A stretch of 64,000 bases of DNA from JAPPHY01 sp034423135 (GCA_034423135.1 DAOUJC010000008.1:1-64000); one strand, 5' to 3'. Positions 1 through 12,861 are shown, numbered from the stretch's first letter. Made by a program: numbers and translations. Notes: generated from the letters alone by a model not told the origin.

Positions 1-584
1 CCGACGCTCTGCGCGCCGTCGATGAGTACAGGCACGCCCGCGTCGTGGGCCGCCTCGACGATTTCGGCTATGGGCAGGCGCAGGCCGCAGGTGAACTGGA
101 TGTGGCTCAGGCCAACCAGCCGCGTGCGCTCGGTGATCGCAGACTTCACGAGGTCCAGCATCTCCGCGGCCGTGGACATGGGCTGGATTGCTGCAGATGT
201 CACGTTCACACCATGGCGCTCTGCTACAACATTGGCGGGAACGGTCAGCGCGGGGTGCTCAAGGTCGCAGATGAGCAGCTCATCGCCCGGCTGCCAGTCT
301 ATGCCGTAAATGACCACGTTGACGCCCTCGCGCGTGCTGTGCGTAAGGATGACGTCATCCTCGGATGCGCCGAGCAGGCCGGCAGCAGCAGCGGTGGCCG
401 CTTGATTCGCCTCGCGAGTGAGCGCGACGCCGCGTGCGCTTGCGGGCCCGATGATGGCCTCCTGCTCCAGAGTCTCCGCAATGCGGCGCAACGCAGACGT
501 GGGCGTGGGGCCTGCCCACCCTGTGTTCATGTAAATCCGGTCGCGGGTGATGGGCAGAAGCTCCCTAAGCTGGTCAGTGTTCAT
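1..584 (-). CDS. Class V aminotransferase-fold protein (cysteine desulfurase/kynureninase-like), C-terminus outside window
   Basis: Reading the minus strand from the ATG at 584 gives about 194 uninterrupted codons running off the left edge, so the gene is partial. The N-terminus has the usual class V opening (YMNTGWAGPTP), a glycine/alanine-rich cofactor region followed by THSTREGVN, then GDELLICDLEHPAL and, near the window edge, VLIDGAQSVG. That last motif is the PLP-contacting Asp-x-Ala-Gln segment of the family. The catalytic Lys would lie outside the window. A GGTGGAG stretch directly abuts the ATG. Class V enzymes use PLP for desulfuration, transamination or hydrolysis; substrate cannot be assigned here. 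It is divergent from the DUF192 lipoprotein gene. Confidence 0.85.
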   Translation of the reverse strand, partial: MNTDQLRELLPITRDRIYMNTGWAGPTPTSALRRIAETLEQEAIIGPASARGVALTREANQAATAAAAGLLGASEDDVILTHSTREGVNVVIYGIDWQPGDELLICDLEHPALTVPANVVAERHGVNVTSAAIQPMSTAAEMLDLVKSAITERTRLVGLSHIQFTCGLRLPIAEIVEAAHDAGVPVLIDGAQSV

Positions 585-734
585 CTCCACCGTCCGTTTC
601 GAAGAGTGAGTCGCGTCGGTCAGAGGCTCCGGCGGCGACTGAAGCGGCAACGCGTGCCATTCTACCACGGAGCCATCGGCGTGACCAATTGGCGGACGAG
701 CATTCTAGGCGGACGGCTGCGTCATTGGAATATA

Positions 735-769
735 CCGCTCGCCCTGAGCTTGTCGAAGGGAGCGAGCGG
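735..769 (+). repeat. Type A interspersed hairpin repeat
   Basis: Outer arms CCGCTCG...CGAGCGG enclose CCCTGAGCTTGTCGAAGGG. It is a single copy of the family A element found at nine places in the window, here between divergent genes. Confidence 0.85.
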
Positions 770-777
770 CACTTCAC

Positions 778-816
778 CGTCATTCTGAGCGGAGCGCAGC
801 GGAGTCGAAGAATCTA
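778..816 (+). repeat. Type C interspersed repeat
   Basis: A unit beginning CGTCATTCTGAGCGGAGC and ending GTCGAAGAATC. The same unit occurs at 27568-27610 and, inverted, at 27644-27675. Apart from repeats A and C, the stretch 585-1084 shows no gene that I can support. Confidence 0.8.
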
Positions 817-1102
817 GGACATTACCGCTTCCAGTCATTTTCGCTAGAAATGACATCTTGCGAGGATACGTCGGCTACTTACGGTACGCCTTTGAGCCGG
901 GCACACCGGGGTGTATCCCTTATCCCAGCTGTGAGCTTGCCCCTATACGGGGCTAACCTTGCGGCCCGCTATGAACGTACATGAAGTGCTATCCCAACAA
1001 GCGGCGGCATAGGCAATACGTGTCGTGGGTGCCGGGGGGAGCGCGCGGATTGCTGGCGCGGGCCGATGCCGCTAGACTCACGTCGTGGTCTGCATACGGA
1101 GG

Positions 1103-1825
1103 ATGCTCGGCAACATCGCGGTTTCTCTCACGTGCGGCCTCTGCCTATTCGCGATGGTGGCAATTGCGGCGGCCTGCACCGGAAGCGAGCCCACGCCTTC
1201 GCCGACCACACCGGCTACGGAGACGCCGGCTCCTACGCCCACTGCGACCTCGACCCCGCGTCCAACTCCCACACCGCCTCCTACTCCGACCCCGTCGGCC
1301 ACCGCGACGCCGACTCTGACCGCAACCTCCACGCCCACGCCTACCGCGACCGCAACGCCCGTGTCCACACCGACTGTGACCGCCACGACTGTGCCAACGG
1401 CCACGCCGGATCCCCTGGCGCGTTTCGGGCCGCCAGACCCGGAGGAGGGAGCAGGCAGCGCATCCGAGGCGCTGGTAGCGGGGCAGGTCTTTCAGCTTGA
1501 GATCGCCATCACCCCTGAGGAGCGCGCCCGCGGCCTGATGGGCCGTGAACACATTCCGGACGACTACGCCATGCTGTTCGTGTTCCCGACAGAGTCCCCG
1601 CGCAGCTTCTGGATGAAGGGCACGCTAATACCGCTGGACATCCTCTTCCTGGACTCTGACGGCGTGGTGGTGGACGTGCAGACTATGACGCCGCAGCCAG
1701 GCGCGGCGGATAGCGAGCTGATCGTGTACAGGTCGGCCGCGCCGGCAAGGTACGCGCTGGAGATGAACGCGGGTCTCGCGGAGGCGCTTGGCGTGGAGCC
1801 CGGGGCCGTCGTGCTGTTCGACTAG
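1103..1825 (+). CDS. Lipoprotein with (TP)n linker and C-terminal DUF192 domain
   Basis: The protein has a hydrophobic signal segment ending in a weak lipobox (IAAAC, Cys 25 counted from this ATG), then about 80 residues of Thr/Pro-rich repeats. The C-terminal ~115-residue globular part reads QLEIAITPEERARGLMGREHIP, MLFVFP, RSFWMKGTLIPLDILFLD, which matches the DUF192 family. DUF192 has no settled biochemical role. The ATG at 1103 is chosen because GGAGG precedes it directly; a GTG at 1085 would add six residues. The domain is predicted to be displayed on the outer face of the membrane on a flexible stalk. The same stalk type recurs in the proteins at 6303 and 39053. Confidence 0.85.
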   Translation: MLGNIAVSLTCGLCLFAMVAIAAACTGSEPTPSPTTPATETPAPTPTATSTPRPTPTPPPTPTPSATATPTLTATSTPTPTATATPVSTPTVTATTVPTATPDPLARFGPPDPEEGAGSASEALVAGQVFQLEIAITPEERARGLMGREHIPDDYAMLFVFPTESPRSFWMKGTLIPLDILFLDSDGVVVDVQTMTPQPGAADSELIVYRSAAPARYALEMNAGLAEALGVEPGAVVLFD

Positions 1826-1853
1826 AGTCTGGCGGCGTTCCGTCCATTTGTGC

Positions 1854-1859
1854 TAGAAT
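1854..1859 (+). promoter_or_regulatory. Extended -10 element giving an apparently leaderless lhr transcript
   Basis: TGC-TAGAAT ends 6 nt before the ATG at 1866, so the expected transcription start falls on the start codon. No Shine-Dalgarno precedes that ATG. Confidence 0.5.
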
Positions 1860-1865
1860 CACCCC

Positions 1866-6143
<4,278 letters not shown>

Positions 6144-6175
6144 CCCGTAATTGTCCAGGGTCTCTCGGCTGTCAG

Positions 6176-6204
6176 GTCACAGACGGCCTTAATTGCGCTA
6201 CAAT
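6176..6204 (+). promoter_or_regulatory. Candidate promoter for the J-domain gene
   Basis: GTCACA (4/6 to TTGACA) and TACAAT at 6199-6204 with a 17-bp spacer, upstream of the GTG at 6303. Confidence 0.4.
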
Positions 6205-6302
6205 AGCCCCCAGTATCTCCACATCTGAGGAACTACCCGTAGTGCCCAGGTAGCGTGGAGACCCGCCTTGGCCTGTAGACTCAGATCAGAAGGGGCTTTC
6301 TA

Positions 6303-8036
6303 GTGCCGCTGGACTCGAGAGACTACACGAGAGGTTCTCATCCCCCTGCGTGTACCTGCGCGGAGTGTGTCGCACGTAGGCAAGGCGGCGCCGTTATGAC
6401 CTGTCCCATGTGCGAAGGCCGAGGCTCCATAATCGGCGGCAAGCCATCCAGAAGTATCCAGTGCCCGACCTGCCATGGCACAAAATCTGTTACCAGGGAA
6501 AGTTATAGAAGGGTTCAGGAAGCGAGGAGGAGAGAGCAGGAAGAGGCCCGTAGGAGACAGCAACGCACGGGAGCTTTGGATAACCCTGCTTCCTCTCACT
6601 ACGAGATTCTAGGAATACGCCCGGGGGCGTCTGCACAAGATGTGGAGCGAGCCTTTCGGAGACAGTCGCAGATTTATCACCCCGACAAAGACAAGTCGCC
6701 GGGCGCCAATGGGCGCTTTCGCCGCCTATTGGAGGCGCGCGAAACCCTGACGAACCCCGCTCGCCGCGCGGCGTATGACAGAAATTTGGGCGCCGACTGG
6801 ATGGCAGGTTCTCGGAGGACCGGCCAGCAGTCGCAGCAGTCGTCTCAGCAGACTCAGGGGAGAGCCGGGCAAAGAAGCAGGCCTCAGGATGGAACGGTCA
6901 CCTGCATTCAGTGCGCCGGACGCGGGTTCTTCTACAACAGCACGTGCGGGGAGTGCCAGGGCACTGGAAGGATGCGATTCGAGAGGGCGGAGGAATTGCG
7001 GCGGGTACGGGAGCAGGAGAGTGCACGAACGCGGGCCCGTGCTGAGCAGGAACGGGCGGAGGAGTTGCGGCGGGCAAGGGAGCGAGAGCAGGCACGTGCT
7101 GAACAAGCTCAGGCGCGGCAGGGCGCGGAGCAGGGCAAGCGTGACGATTACGTACGCGGCGGTGACGACAGGCGCCCGGCGGTGGATACGAAGAGGCGAT
7201 TTCCGGGCTGGGTGCCGGTTGGTCTCGTGGCACTGCCGCTAATGGCGTTCGCCGCGTTCTTCCTTGCGGACGCAGACATTTGGGACTTCGCAAGAGCGAC
7301 TCCTACGCCTGTCCCTACTCCCACCTCAGTTCCGACAGCGCCGATCGTGATCGTCCCTACGGCAACTCCGATTCCGACGCCGACTCCTGTGCCGACCCCA
7401 ACTCCTACCCAGATTCCCACACCTACGCCTACACCAACCTCTACCCCAGTGCCGACCCCGACCATCACTCCCACTCCCACTCCCACACCTCTGCCAACCG
7501 CTACCGCCACGCCTAAAGGCGTGCCCACGTCCACACCGGTCTACAGCCTGCCTGACGGTGTTCCCGTTACCGAGATGTGGACTTTCTGGGATGGCCACGC
7601 AGATTCTCGCGTGGAAGTGCGGCCGGGATTCTATCTTCATGGCCTGCCGATTCTCTGGGGAGACGGTAGCATCACCCTTGGATTCTCTAGAGGAACCGCG
7701 TGGGCTCCTCTTGGCGCAGGCTTCTACGCAGGACCTGCTAGTGATGTGTTTTCGCCTAATGGCGGGCTTACCATGACCCTGGTGAGATTTCGGCGGGGAG
7801 CAGACGTTTCCGAGGTTTCGATTCCCTCCATGTCGTACTTGACCTATTGGCCGGAACCAATTGTAGCGTCGCGGTATGAAGAAGCCGCGAACTATATTCG
7901 TTTCAAGTTTCAACTCGATGAGGACTCCTTGCGGCCCTTTTTTGACTCGCGTGATGTTCGGCCGCTCTGGATTTACGGGGATGAGCTCAATGTAGAGTTG
8001 CCCTTGTATGTAACCAAGGAGAATTGCCCGTGGTAG
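6303..8036 (+). CDS. Membrane-anchored J-domain protein with two split zinc centres and a TP-rich stalk
   Basis: The 577-residue product is modular. It has CxxC pairs at 34/37 and 54/57 (CPMCEGRG, CPTCHGT), an Arg/Glu helix, a J domain about 98-165 with HPD at 126-128, and a second pair of CxxC motifs at 201/204 and 215/218. An Arg/Glu/Ala coiled coil follows, then one membrane segment about 303-322, a (TP)n stalk about 330-415, and a 150-residue extracytoplasmic domain I do not recognise. In DnaJ the CxxCxGxG zinc domain follows the J domain; here half lies before it and half after. The GTG start has AAGGGG upstream. The J domain should recruit DnaK inside the cell while the last domain lies outside. 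No dnaK or grpE is in the window. Confidence 0.8.
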   Translation: MPLDSRDYTRGSHPPACTCAECVARRQGGAVMTCPMCEGRGSIIGGKPSRSIQCPTCHGTKSVTRESYRRVQEARRREQEEARRRQQRTGALDNPASSHYEILGIRPGASAQDVERAFRRQSQIYHPDKDKSPGANGRFRRLLEARETLTNPARRAAYDRNLGADWMAGSRRTGQQSQQSSQQTQGRAGQRSRPQDGTVTCIQCAGRGFFYNSTCGECQGTGRMRFERAEELRRVREQESARTRARAEQERAEELRRAREREQARAEQAQARQGAEQGKRDDYVRGGDDRRPAVDTKRRFPGWVPVGLVALPLMAFAAFFLADADIWDFARATPTPVPTPTSVPTAPIVIVPTATPIPTPTPVPTPTPTQIPTPTPTPTSTPVPTPTITPTPTPTPLPTATATPKGVPTSTPVYSLPDGVPVTEMWTFWDGHADSRVEVRPGFYLHGLPILWGDGSITLGFSRGTAWAPLGAGFYAGPASDVFSPNGGLTMTLVRFRRGADVSEVSIPSMSYLTYWPEPIVASRYEEAANYIRFKFQLDEDSLRPFFDSRDVRPLWIYGDELNVELPLYVTKENCPW

Positions 8037-8248
8037 TTAGTGCGAAATTGGCTACATCGGGGAATAGGACTGCCGCTACGCGGTTTTGGACGGTTGATGC
8101 CAGCCATGGTGCCAGCAAGAATTAGTATCGCCATAGTCGCTATCCCGTAACTCCCTGTTGTTGATGATTGTTGAATAGACAGGTTGGACGCGAAGATAAC
8201 GTTGTAAATGACGCGGCAATTTGGAGACTAGAACAGGGAGGAAGACCA

Positions 8249-8374
8249 ATGACGGATGATTACGCGTGGCTGGTCGATGCGCTCAGACTACTCGTTGCCA
8301 TCCCCATTGCGATTGGTATCGCTATTGCAGTCTACCTATTCTGGCCCAAAAAGCGGGGTGGTGACGATGACTAG
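8249..8374 (+). CDS. 41-residue single-pass membrane peptide
   Basis: MTDDYAWLVDALRLL begins at an ATG with a strong Shine-Dalgarno (AGGGAGGAAG, 6 nt upstream). A hydrophobic Ile/Ala-rich helix follows, then FWPKKRGG and a DDD tail, consistent with an N-out or N-in single-pass peptide with a positive juxtamembrane patch. The in-frame ORF extends further upstream, but the ribosome site decides this start. No homologue is recognised. It lies 212 nt after the J-domain gene and in the same direction, and could be co-transcribed. Confidence 0.6.
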   Translation: MTDDYAWLVDALRLLVAIPIAIGIAIAVYLFWPKKRGGDDD

Positions 8375-8394
8375 GCACAATCTGGACTAGACTT

Positions 8395-8421
8395 TTGCAT
8401 CAGGAACGCACCTTGATGCAA
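8395..8421. other. Hairpin TTGCATCA/TGATGCAA
   Basis: A perfect 8-bp inverted repeat with an 11-nt loop lies 20 nt after the small membrane peptide gene. It could end transcription, but no clear T-tract follows on the plus strand. Confidence 0.4.
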
Positions 8422-8467
8422 GAAGCGGCGGCGCGTAGGACTCTTCCTGCAGCCGTCCCCCCCTCAA

Positions 8468-8497
8468 TTGACACCCAAAACCGCGCGGTGCTATATT
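8468..8497 (+). promoter_or_regulatory. Sigma-70-type promoter for the CoA-transferase pair
   Basis: Perfect -35 TTGACA (8468-8473), 18-bp spacer, -10 TATATT (8492-8497). The expected start near 8504 leaves a leader of about 96 nt. Confidence 0.7.
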
Positions 8498-8599
8498 CCA
8501 GCGCAAGCCGAGCCGTTCCGGCAGGCCTGAGCGCATCGCCATAGACGCCCCACGTCGAAGACTCATCGGCGTCCGCAATTCTGGAGTCAGGAGGACACC

Positions 8600-9868
8600 A
8601 TGGCAAAGCCCCTGCCCCTGGAGGGCATTCGCGTACTGGACTTCACGCACATCGTGGCCGGCCCGCAGTGCACCCGCATTCTCGGAGACCTGGGCGCACA
8701 GATCATCAAGGTCGAGCAGGACCAGGCCATGGACGTCACCCGCTCCGCCGCGCTCGGCGGCATCGGCGGCATACCCGGCGTCAACCGCAGCGGCATGTTC
8801 GAGTACTTCAATCGCAACAAGCTGAGCATCACCATCAACGCCCTGTTGCCCGCCGGCCTGGACCTCATCAAGAAGCTGGTGTCCGTTTCGGACGTGGTCA
8901 TCGAGAACTTCAGCTCCCGCGTCCTGGAGCGCTGGGGCCTCTCCTACGAGGAGCAGTGCGAGCTGAAGAAGGACATCATCTACGTGAGCATAACCGGCTT
9001 CGGCCACATCGGCCGCCTGCGCGACTACAGCACGTGGGGGCCGACTGCGCAGGCGCTGTCCGGCCTGACCTTCATGTCCGGCCTGCCCGGCGAGCGGCCC
9101 GCAGGCTGGGGCTACAGCTTCCTCGACCATACGGCCGGCTACAACGCCGCCATCGCAACTCTCATGGCGATCCATCACCGCAACCGCACGGGCGAGGGCC
9201 AGTGGCTCGACGTTTCGCAGGTGGAGAGCGGCATGGTGCTGACCGGCCCGGCCGTCCTCGACTACACCGCCAACGGCCGGCCATACCGCAGGCCCGGCAA
9301 CCCGACGGGCAATCGCTCCAGCAATCCGCGCGTGGCGCCGCACAACGCCTACCGCTGCGCAGGCGACGACGAGATTGTGGCCGGCGAGTCCAGGCAGCGT
9401 TGGTGCGTCATCTCCATCTTCACGGAGGATGACTGGCAGAAGTTCTGCAAGGCCATCGGCTCTCCCGAGTGGACGTCTGACCCCAAGTTCGCCACCAACG
9501 CCGACCGCGTCGCCAACGAGGACGAGCTGGACCGGCTCATAGAGGAGTGGACCATCGACAAGATGCCCCACGAGGTTATGCACCGCCTCCAGACCGCGGG
9601 CGTGGCCGCCGGAGCCGTACAGACCAACGAGGACAAGGTGGTGCGAGACCCGCAGCTTCGCTCGCGGGAGTTCATCCAGAAGGTGCCGCACAGGGAGGTT
9701 GAGGACTCGTTCGAGACCGACAGCCTGCCGTTCAAGTTCTCCCACACGGAGCACAGGATACGGCAGGCGTCGCCGCCCCTGGGCTCCGACACCCAATTCA
9801 TCCTGACCGAGGTGCTGGGCCTCAGTGAAGACGAGATAGCGGAGCTTGCCGGGCAGGCGGCGTTCTAG
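8600..9868 (+). CDS. CaiB/BaiF family (class III) CoA-transferase
   Basis: The 422-residue protein opens LPLEGIRVLDFTHIVAGPQCTRILGDLGAQIIKVE, the canonical start of family III CoA-transferases, and carries NRNKLSITIN, VVIENFS and TGEGQWLDVSQVESG. The catalytic Asp of this family lies near that central region. These enzymes move CoA between organic acids. AGGAGG precedes the ATG. It is the first of two adjacent paralogues, 38 nt apart, that share a promoter. Comparable adjacent pairs work as heteromers in some Chloroflexota (SmtA/SmtB). The actual acids used here cannot be read from sequence. Confidence 0.9.
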   Translation: MAKPLPLEGIRVLDFTHIVAGPQCTRILGDLGAQIIKVEQDQAMDVTRSAALGGIGGIPGVNRSGMFEYFNRNKLSITINALLPAGLDLIKKLVSVSDVVIENFSSRVLERWGLSYEEQCELKKDIIYVSITGFGHIGRLRDYSTWGPTAQALSGLTFMSGLPGERPAGWGYSFLDHTAGYNAAIATLMAIHHRNRTGEGQWLDVSQVESGMVLTGPAVLDYTANGRPYRRPGNPTGNRSSNPRVAPHNAYRCAGDDEIVAGESRQRWCVISIFTEDDWQKFCKAIGSPEWTSDPKFATNADRVANEDELDRLIEEWTIDKMPHEVMHRLQTAGVAAGAVQTNEDKVVRDPQLRSREFIQKVPHREVEDSFETDSLPFKFSHTEHRIRQASPPLGSDTQFILTEVLGLSEDEIAELAGQAAF

Positions 9869-9906
9869 TCCATGAGGCACCGCCGGTCGGTGCAGCGAGG
9901 AGCAAA

Positions 9907-11184
9907 ATGACGATAACGAGCAGCCTCGATTCACAGCCCCAGGCCCTGGAAGACCTGGTCGTCATCGACCTGACGGACGAGAAGGGCATGTACATGGGCA
10001 AGATGATGGCCGACATGGGCGCGCGGGTGACCATCGTCGAGCCACCTTCCGGCCACCCGGCGCGGCACATCGGCCCCTTCTACCAGGACAAGCCGGACCC
10101 CAACAACAGCCTGCTCTTCTGGTATCACAACACCAACAAGGAGAGCGTCACGCTGGACATCACCACCGGCCGCGGCGCCGCAATCCTCAAGGAGATGGTG
10201 AAGAAGGCGGACGTGCTGCTGGAGTCGTTCCAGCCCGGATACATGGAGTCGCTGGGGCTTGGCTACGAGGAGCTTTCGAAGATCAACCCCCGGCTGGTGA
10301 TGACCTCGCTTTCGCCGTTCGGGCAGACGGGGCCGTACAGGGACATGAAAGCGTCCGATCTGGTGTCGATGGCTATGGGTGGCATCATGGCAAGCTGCGG
10401 CTACGACCACATCGAGGACGCGCCGCCCATCTGCAGCGACGGCTGGATGGGCTACGCCACCGGCTGCAACTTCGGCGTGATGGGCACCATGACCGCCGTG
10501 GTCTACCGCGACTTCACGGGCCAGGGCCAGTGGGTCGACGTGTCGATCCACGAATCGCTGTCATGCACGACCGAGGCCGCCATGCCCAACTGGTTCTTCG
10601 ACAGGAAGGTGCCGATTCGCCAGACCGGGCGTCACCACGGCCTCACGCCCACGCCGTCGACGCAGTTCACAAGCTCGGACGGCAAGCTCGTCAACGGGTT
10701 TGACATTCCGCCCAGGTCGCTCGACCGGTGGAACCGCATGGTGAACTGGATGGACGAGAAGGAGATGGCGGAGGGCCTCAAGGATGACAAGTACCGGGAG
10801 ATGATCAGCCAGGGCGTGCGCAGCGGCCCGGAGATGGACTTCCTGCGAGAGCGCATCGAAGATTTCATCGCCGCGCAGCCCGCGGACGAATCGTACCACG
10901 GCGGCCAGCAGATCAGACTGGCGTGGGCGGTCATTCGCTCGCCGGAGGAGAACCTGGAGGACGAGCACTTCCGCGACGACAGGGGCTTCTTCCCGGAGGT
11001 GGAGCACCCGGAGCTAGGAAAGTCATTCGCCTACCCCGGCCACCCGGCGATGTTCAGCAAGACTCCGTGGCGAATGCGCCGCCGTGCGCCGATGCTGGGC
11101 GAGGACAACGAGCGCGTGCTGAGCCAGGAGTTCGGGCTAAGCCCCGCCGAGATGGTGCTTCTCCGCGAGAGCAGGGTCATCTAG
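9907..11184 (+). CDS. CaiB/BaiF family (class III) CoA-transferase, second paralogue
   Basis: The 425-residue protein reads LEDLVVIDLTDEKGMYMGKMMADMGARVTIVEPP, followed by LLFWYHNTNKESVTLDI, LLESFQPGY and TGQGQWVDVSIHES. It is clearly homologous to its neighbour but diverged: the usual AGP near the start is replaced by KGMYMG, and a 60-residue insert rich in Met/Asp follows the central motif. That pattern would suit one subunit of a heteromer or a distinct acyl donor. GAGGAGCAAA precedes the ATG. The convergent cupin gene ends 13 nt later. Confidence 0.88.
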   Translation: MTITSSLDSQPQALEDLVVIDLTDEKGMYMGKMMADMGARVTIVEPPSGHPARHIGPFYQDKPDPNNSLLFWYHNTNKESVTLDITTGRGAAILKEMVKKADVLLESFQPGYMESLGLGYEELSKINPRLVMTSLSPFGQTGPYRDMKASDLVSMAMGGIMASCGYDHIEDAPPICSDGWMGYATGCNFGVMGTMTAVVYRDFTGQGQWVDVSIHESLSCTTEAAMPNWFFDRKVPIRQTGRHHGLTPTPSTQFTSSDGKLVNGFDIPPRSLDRWNRMVNWMDEKEMAEGLKDDKYREMISQGVRSGPEMDFLRERIEDFIAAQPADESYHGGQQIRLAWAVIRSPEENLEDEHFRDDRGFFPEVEHPELGKSFAYPGHPAMFSKTPWRMRRRAPMLGEDNERVLSQEFGLSPAEMVLLRESRVI

Positions 11185-11197
11185 CCGGCCCCTGCTG

Positions 11198-11557
11198 CTA
11201 CCGGGGCGGGTCTTCGCGGAGGTAGGCGTCGGAGCCGTCCAGCCAGTCCGTGCGTATGGGGCCGAACGCGTCGATGTCGTCGGTCTCCTCCAGCGCCTCC
11301 GCGCTGTGCTCCACGAACGACGGTATGACCAGCGTTTCGCCCGCGTGCACCACCATCTCCTCGCCGTCGACGATGAAGCGCAGCGCGCCGCTGATGACGT
11401 GGGTTAGCTGCTCGCTTTCGTGAGTGTGGGCGGGCACCTTGGCGCCCTTGGGGAAGTGCAGGCGTCCCAGCATCACCCTCTCGCCGGTCACGATGCGGCG
11501 GGTGATGCCTCCGATTAGGCGGTCTTCCTGAATGCTGTCCCAGGCTACTGGCTCCAT
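11198..11557 (-). CDS. Small cupin-domain protein
   Basis: 119 residues, single conserved barrel: GRLHFPKGAKVPAHTHESEQ supplies the metal-binding His/His/Glu set of cupin motif 1, and HAGETLVIPSFVEHSAEA supplies motif 2 with the last His. The start at 11557 is fixed by AAGGAGG 6 nt upstream; the in-frame extension beyond it crosses repeat-like DNA. Such small cupins act as metal-dependent dioxygenases, isomerases or binding proteins; substrate unknown. It converges on the CoA-transferase gene. Confidence 0.85.
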   Translation of the reverse strand: MEPVAWDSIQEDRLIGGITRRIVTGERVMLGRLHFPKGAKVPAHTHESEQLTHVISGALRFIVDGEEMVVHAGETLVIPSFVEHSAEALEETDDIDAFGPIRTDWLDGSDAYLREDPPR

Positions 11558-11694
11558 GCGGGTCCTCCTTGCGCCTGAGGTGTGTTGAAGCGCGCGGCTG
11601 TCATTGTAGCCACTAATCGCGGGCGTGAGAAGCTCTGGGGGATCCCCGTCGCCTGCCCACTGGCGACCGTCGGCCGCTAGCTGCCACTGTCGTT

Positions 11695-11905
11695 CCGAGC
11701 GGAGCCGAGCGTAGGCGAGGCGCAGTCGAGGAACCTGGGACATTGGTATGACGCCACGCACCTTCTTCCGTGCCCACGATGCGCATACACTCGCCCATCT
11801 GCGGGTCGCGGCGCTTGATGGCGCGCGCCCACAGCCCTCTAAGGCCCTAGTTTACTCGACTGCGCTGCGCTGAGTTTACTCTGAGCGCAGCCGAAGGGCT
11901 CGGAA
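11695..11905. repeat. Diverged type C-like repeats around a short coding remnant
   Basis: Two stretches (about 11695-11747 and 11855-11905) resemble type C (GAGCGGAGC, GTCGAGGAACC and its inverse). Between them the minus strand has a short open run with GECMRIVGTEEGAWRH, which looks like the residue of a protein but is too short to assign. Nothing else is seen in 11558-12027. Confidence 0.4.
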
Positions 11906-12027
11906 CGACAGTGGTGATAGACTGCTGGGGCGGCGAGGGGCGTATCATGTCGCTTGGACGGGCGCAGTTCACCCCCATCTCAATCTTCCCCCATCGAGGG
12001 GGAAGAGGGTTTCGGGGTGCGCGCCGC

Positions 12028-12861
12028 CTACCGCCGCCTCTCCTCCCGCGCCTCCGCCGATGCCGCGTTGCGGAGCGCCGATGCACGTGCTGCTGCCGCC
12101 CGCGGCATGACCGGGGTCGGTGTGAACAGGCTCGCGAACTGCTGCTCCGCCTCCCGCAGCTCCTCCTCAGTGTCGATCTCCGTCCACATGCGGCTGCCGG
12201 TCAGGTGGACCGCCATCTGCAGCTCACCTCTGCCGATGAGGTCGGACATCACCGCCTCGTAGTACTCGCCGGTGAGGCCCTGCGACACGAATGCGTCCAG
12301 CCGGGGCACAATGGCTGTAGACAGGCTCTCGAGGGAGAGCGCGTAGATGTTGACCGTCTTGAGAGCGCGCGTGAAGTCGAATTCCGGCGACTGCTGCGAC
12401 TTGAGCACCATCTCCGTGCTGACGCCGTCCTCGGCCAGAATCACAGTGCCGTTCATCGGCGGGCGGAAGCGGTCGACCACCGCCACGTTCCGGCTTCGCT
12501 GCCTGAGCATGTCCTGCAGCAGGCCGTACTCGTAGACCAGGTCGCCTTCCAGGAGCAGCACGTCGTCGTCTAGCTCGTCGCGGGCCAGCCACAGCGAGTA
12601 GATGTTGTTCGTGCGGTCGTAGACGTCGTTGGCGACGTACTTGACGTTGATGCGCCCAAACCGGGTGCCGATTCGCCTGCGCACCATGTCGCCCAGGTAG
12701 CCCACCACGATCACGCACTCCCTGAACCCGGCCCGGTCGAGGTACTCCATCTGGTACTCGATCATTGGCCGTCTGTGCATCGGCACCAGGCATTTGGGCA
12801 GGTTGTTGGTGAGCGGTCGTAGTCTTGACCCTTGGCCGGCTGCGAGTATGACTGCCTTCAT
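12028..12861 (-). CDS. Nucleotidyltransferase (sugar-1-phosphate/choline-phosphate cytidylyltransferase-like)
   Basis: 277 residues starting MKAVILAAGQGSRLRPLTNNLPKCL, the nucleotide-binding signature of NTP transferases, with the catalytic Lys in LPKCL. Next come MIEYQMEYL, VVGYLGD, a LEGDLVYE segment for the metal-binding Asp and TEIDTEEEL near the end. The pattern is closest to LicC/PntC-like cytidylyltransferases that activate phosphocholine, phosphonates or sugar phosphates. The start overlaps the stop of the upstream aminotransferase by 4 bp (ATGA), so the two are translationally coupled. In-frame codons upstream of 12861 are shadow sequence inside that gene. Confidence 0.88.
   Translation of the reverse strand: MKAVILAAGQGSRLRPLTNNLPKCLVPMHRRPMIEYQMEYLDRAGFRECVIVVGYLGDMVRRRIGTRFGRINVKYVANDVYDRTNNIYSLWLARDELDDDVLLLEGDLVYEYGLLQDMLRQRSRNVAVVDRFRPPMNGTVILAEDGVSTEMVLKSQQSPEFDFTRALKTVNIYALSLESLSTAIVPRLDAFVSQGLTGEYYEAVMSDLIGRGELQMAVHLTGSRMWTEIDTEEELREAEQQFASLFTPTPVMPRAAAARASALRNAASAEAREERRR

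Noticed and set aside
45..788. Long plus-strand ORF over the left end
   Set aside because: It is the antisense of the partial aminotransferase, which carries the family motifs; the ORF has none.
885..965. Possible tRNA or riboswitch in the gap before the DUF192 gene
   Set aside because: Short stems (CCCC-TATA-GGGG, CACC-GGGGTG) exist but no cloverleaf, no TTCGA-type T loop and no known riboswitch core.
8387..9934. 515-codon minus-strand ORF opposite the first CoA-transferase
   Set aside because: Antisense of a gene with clear CaiB motifs; low-complexity Val/Leu/Gly/His composition.
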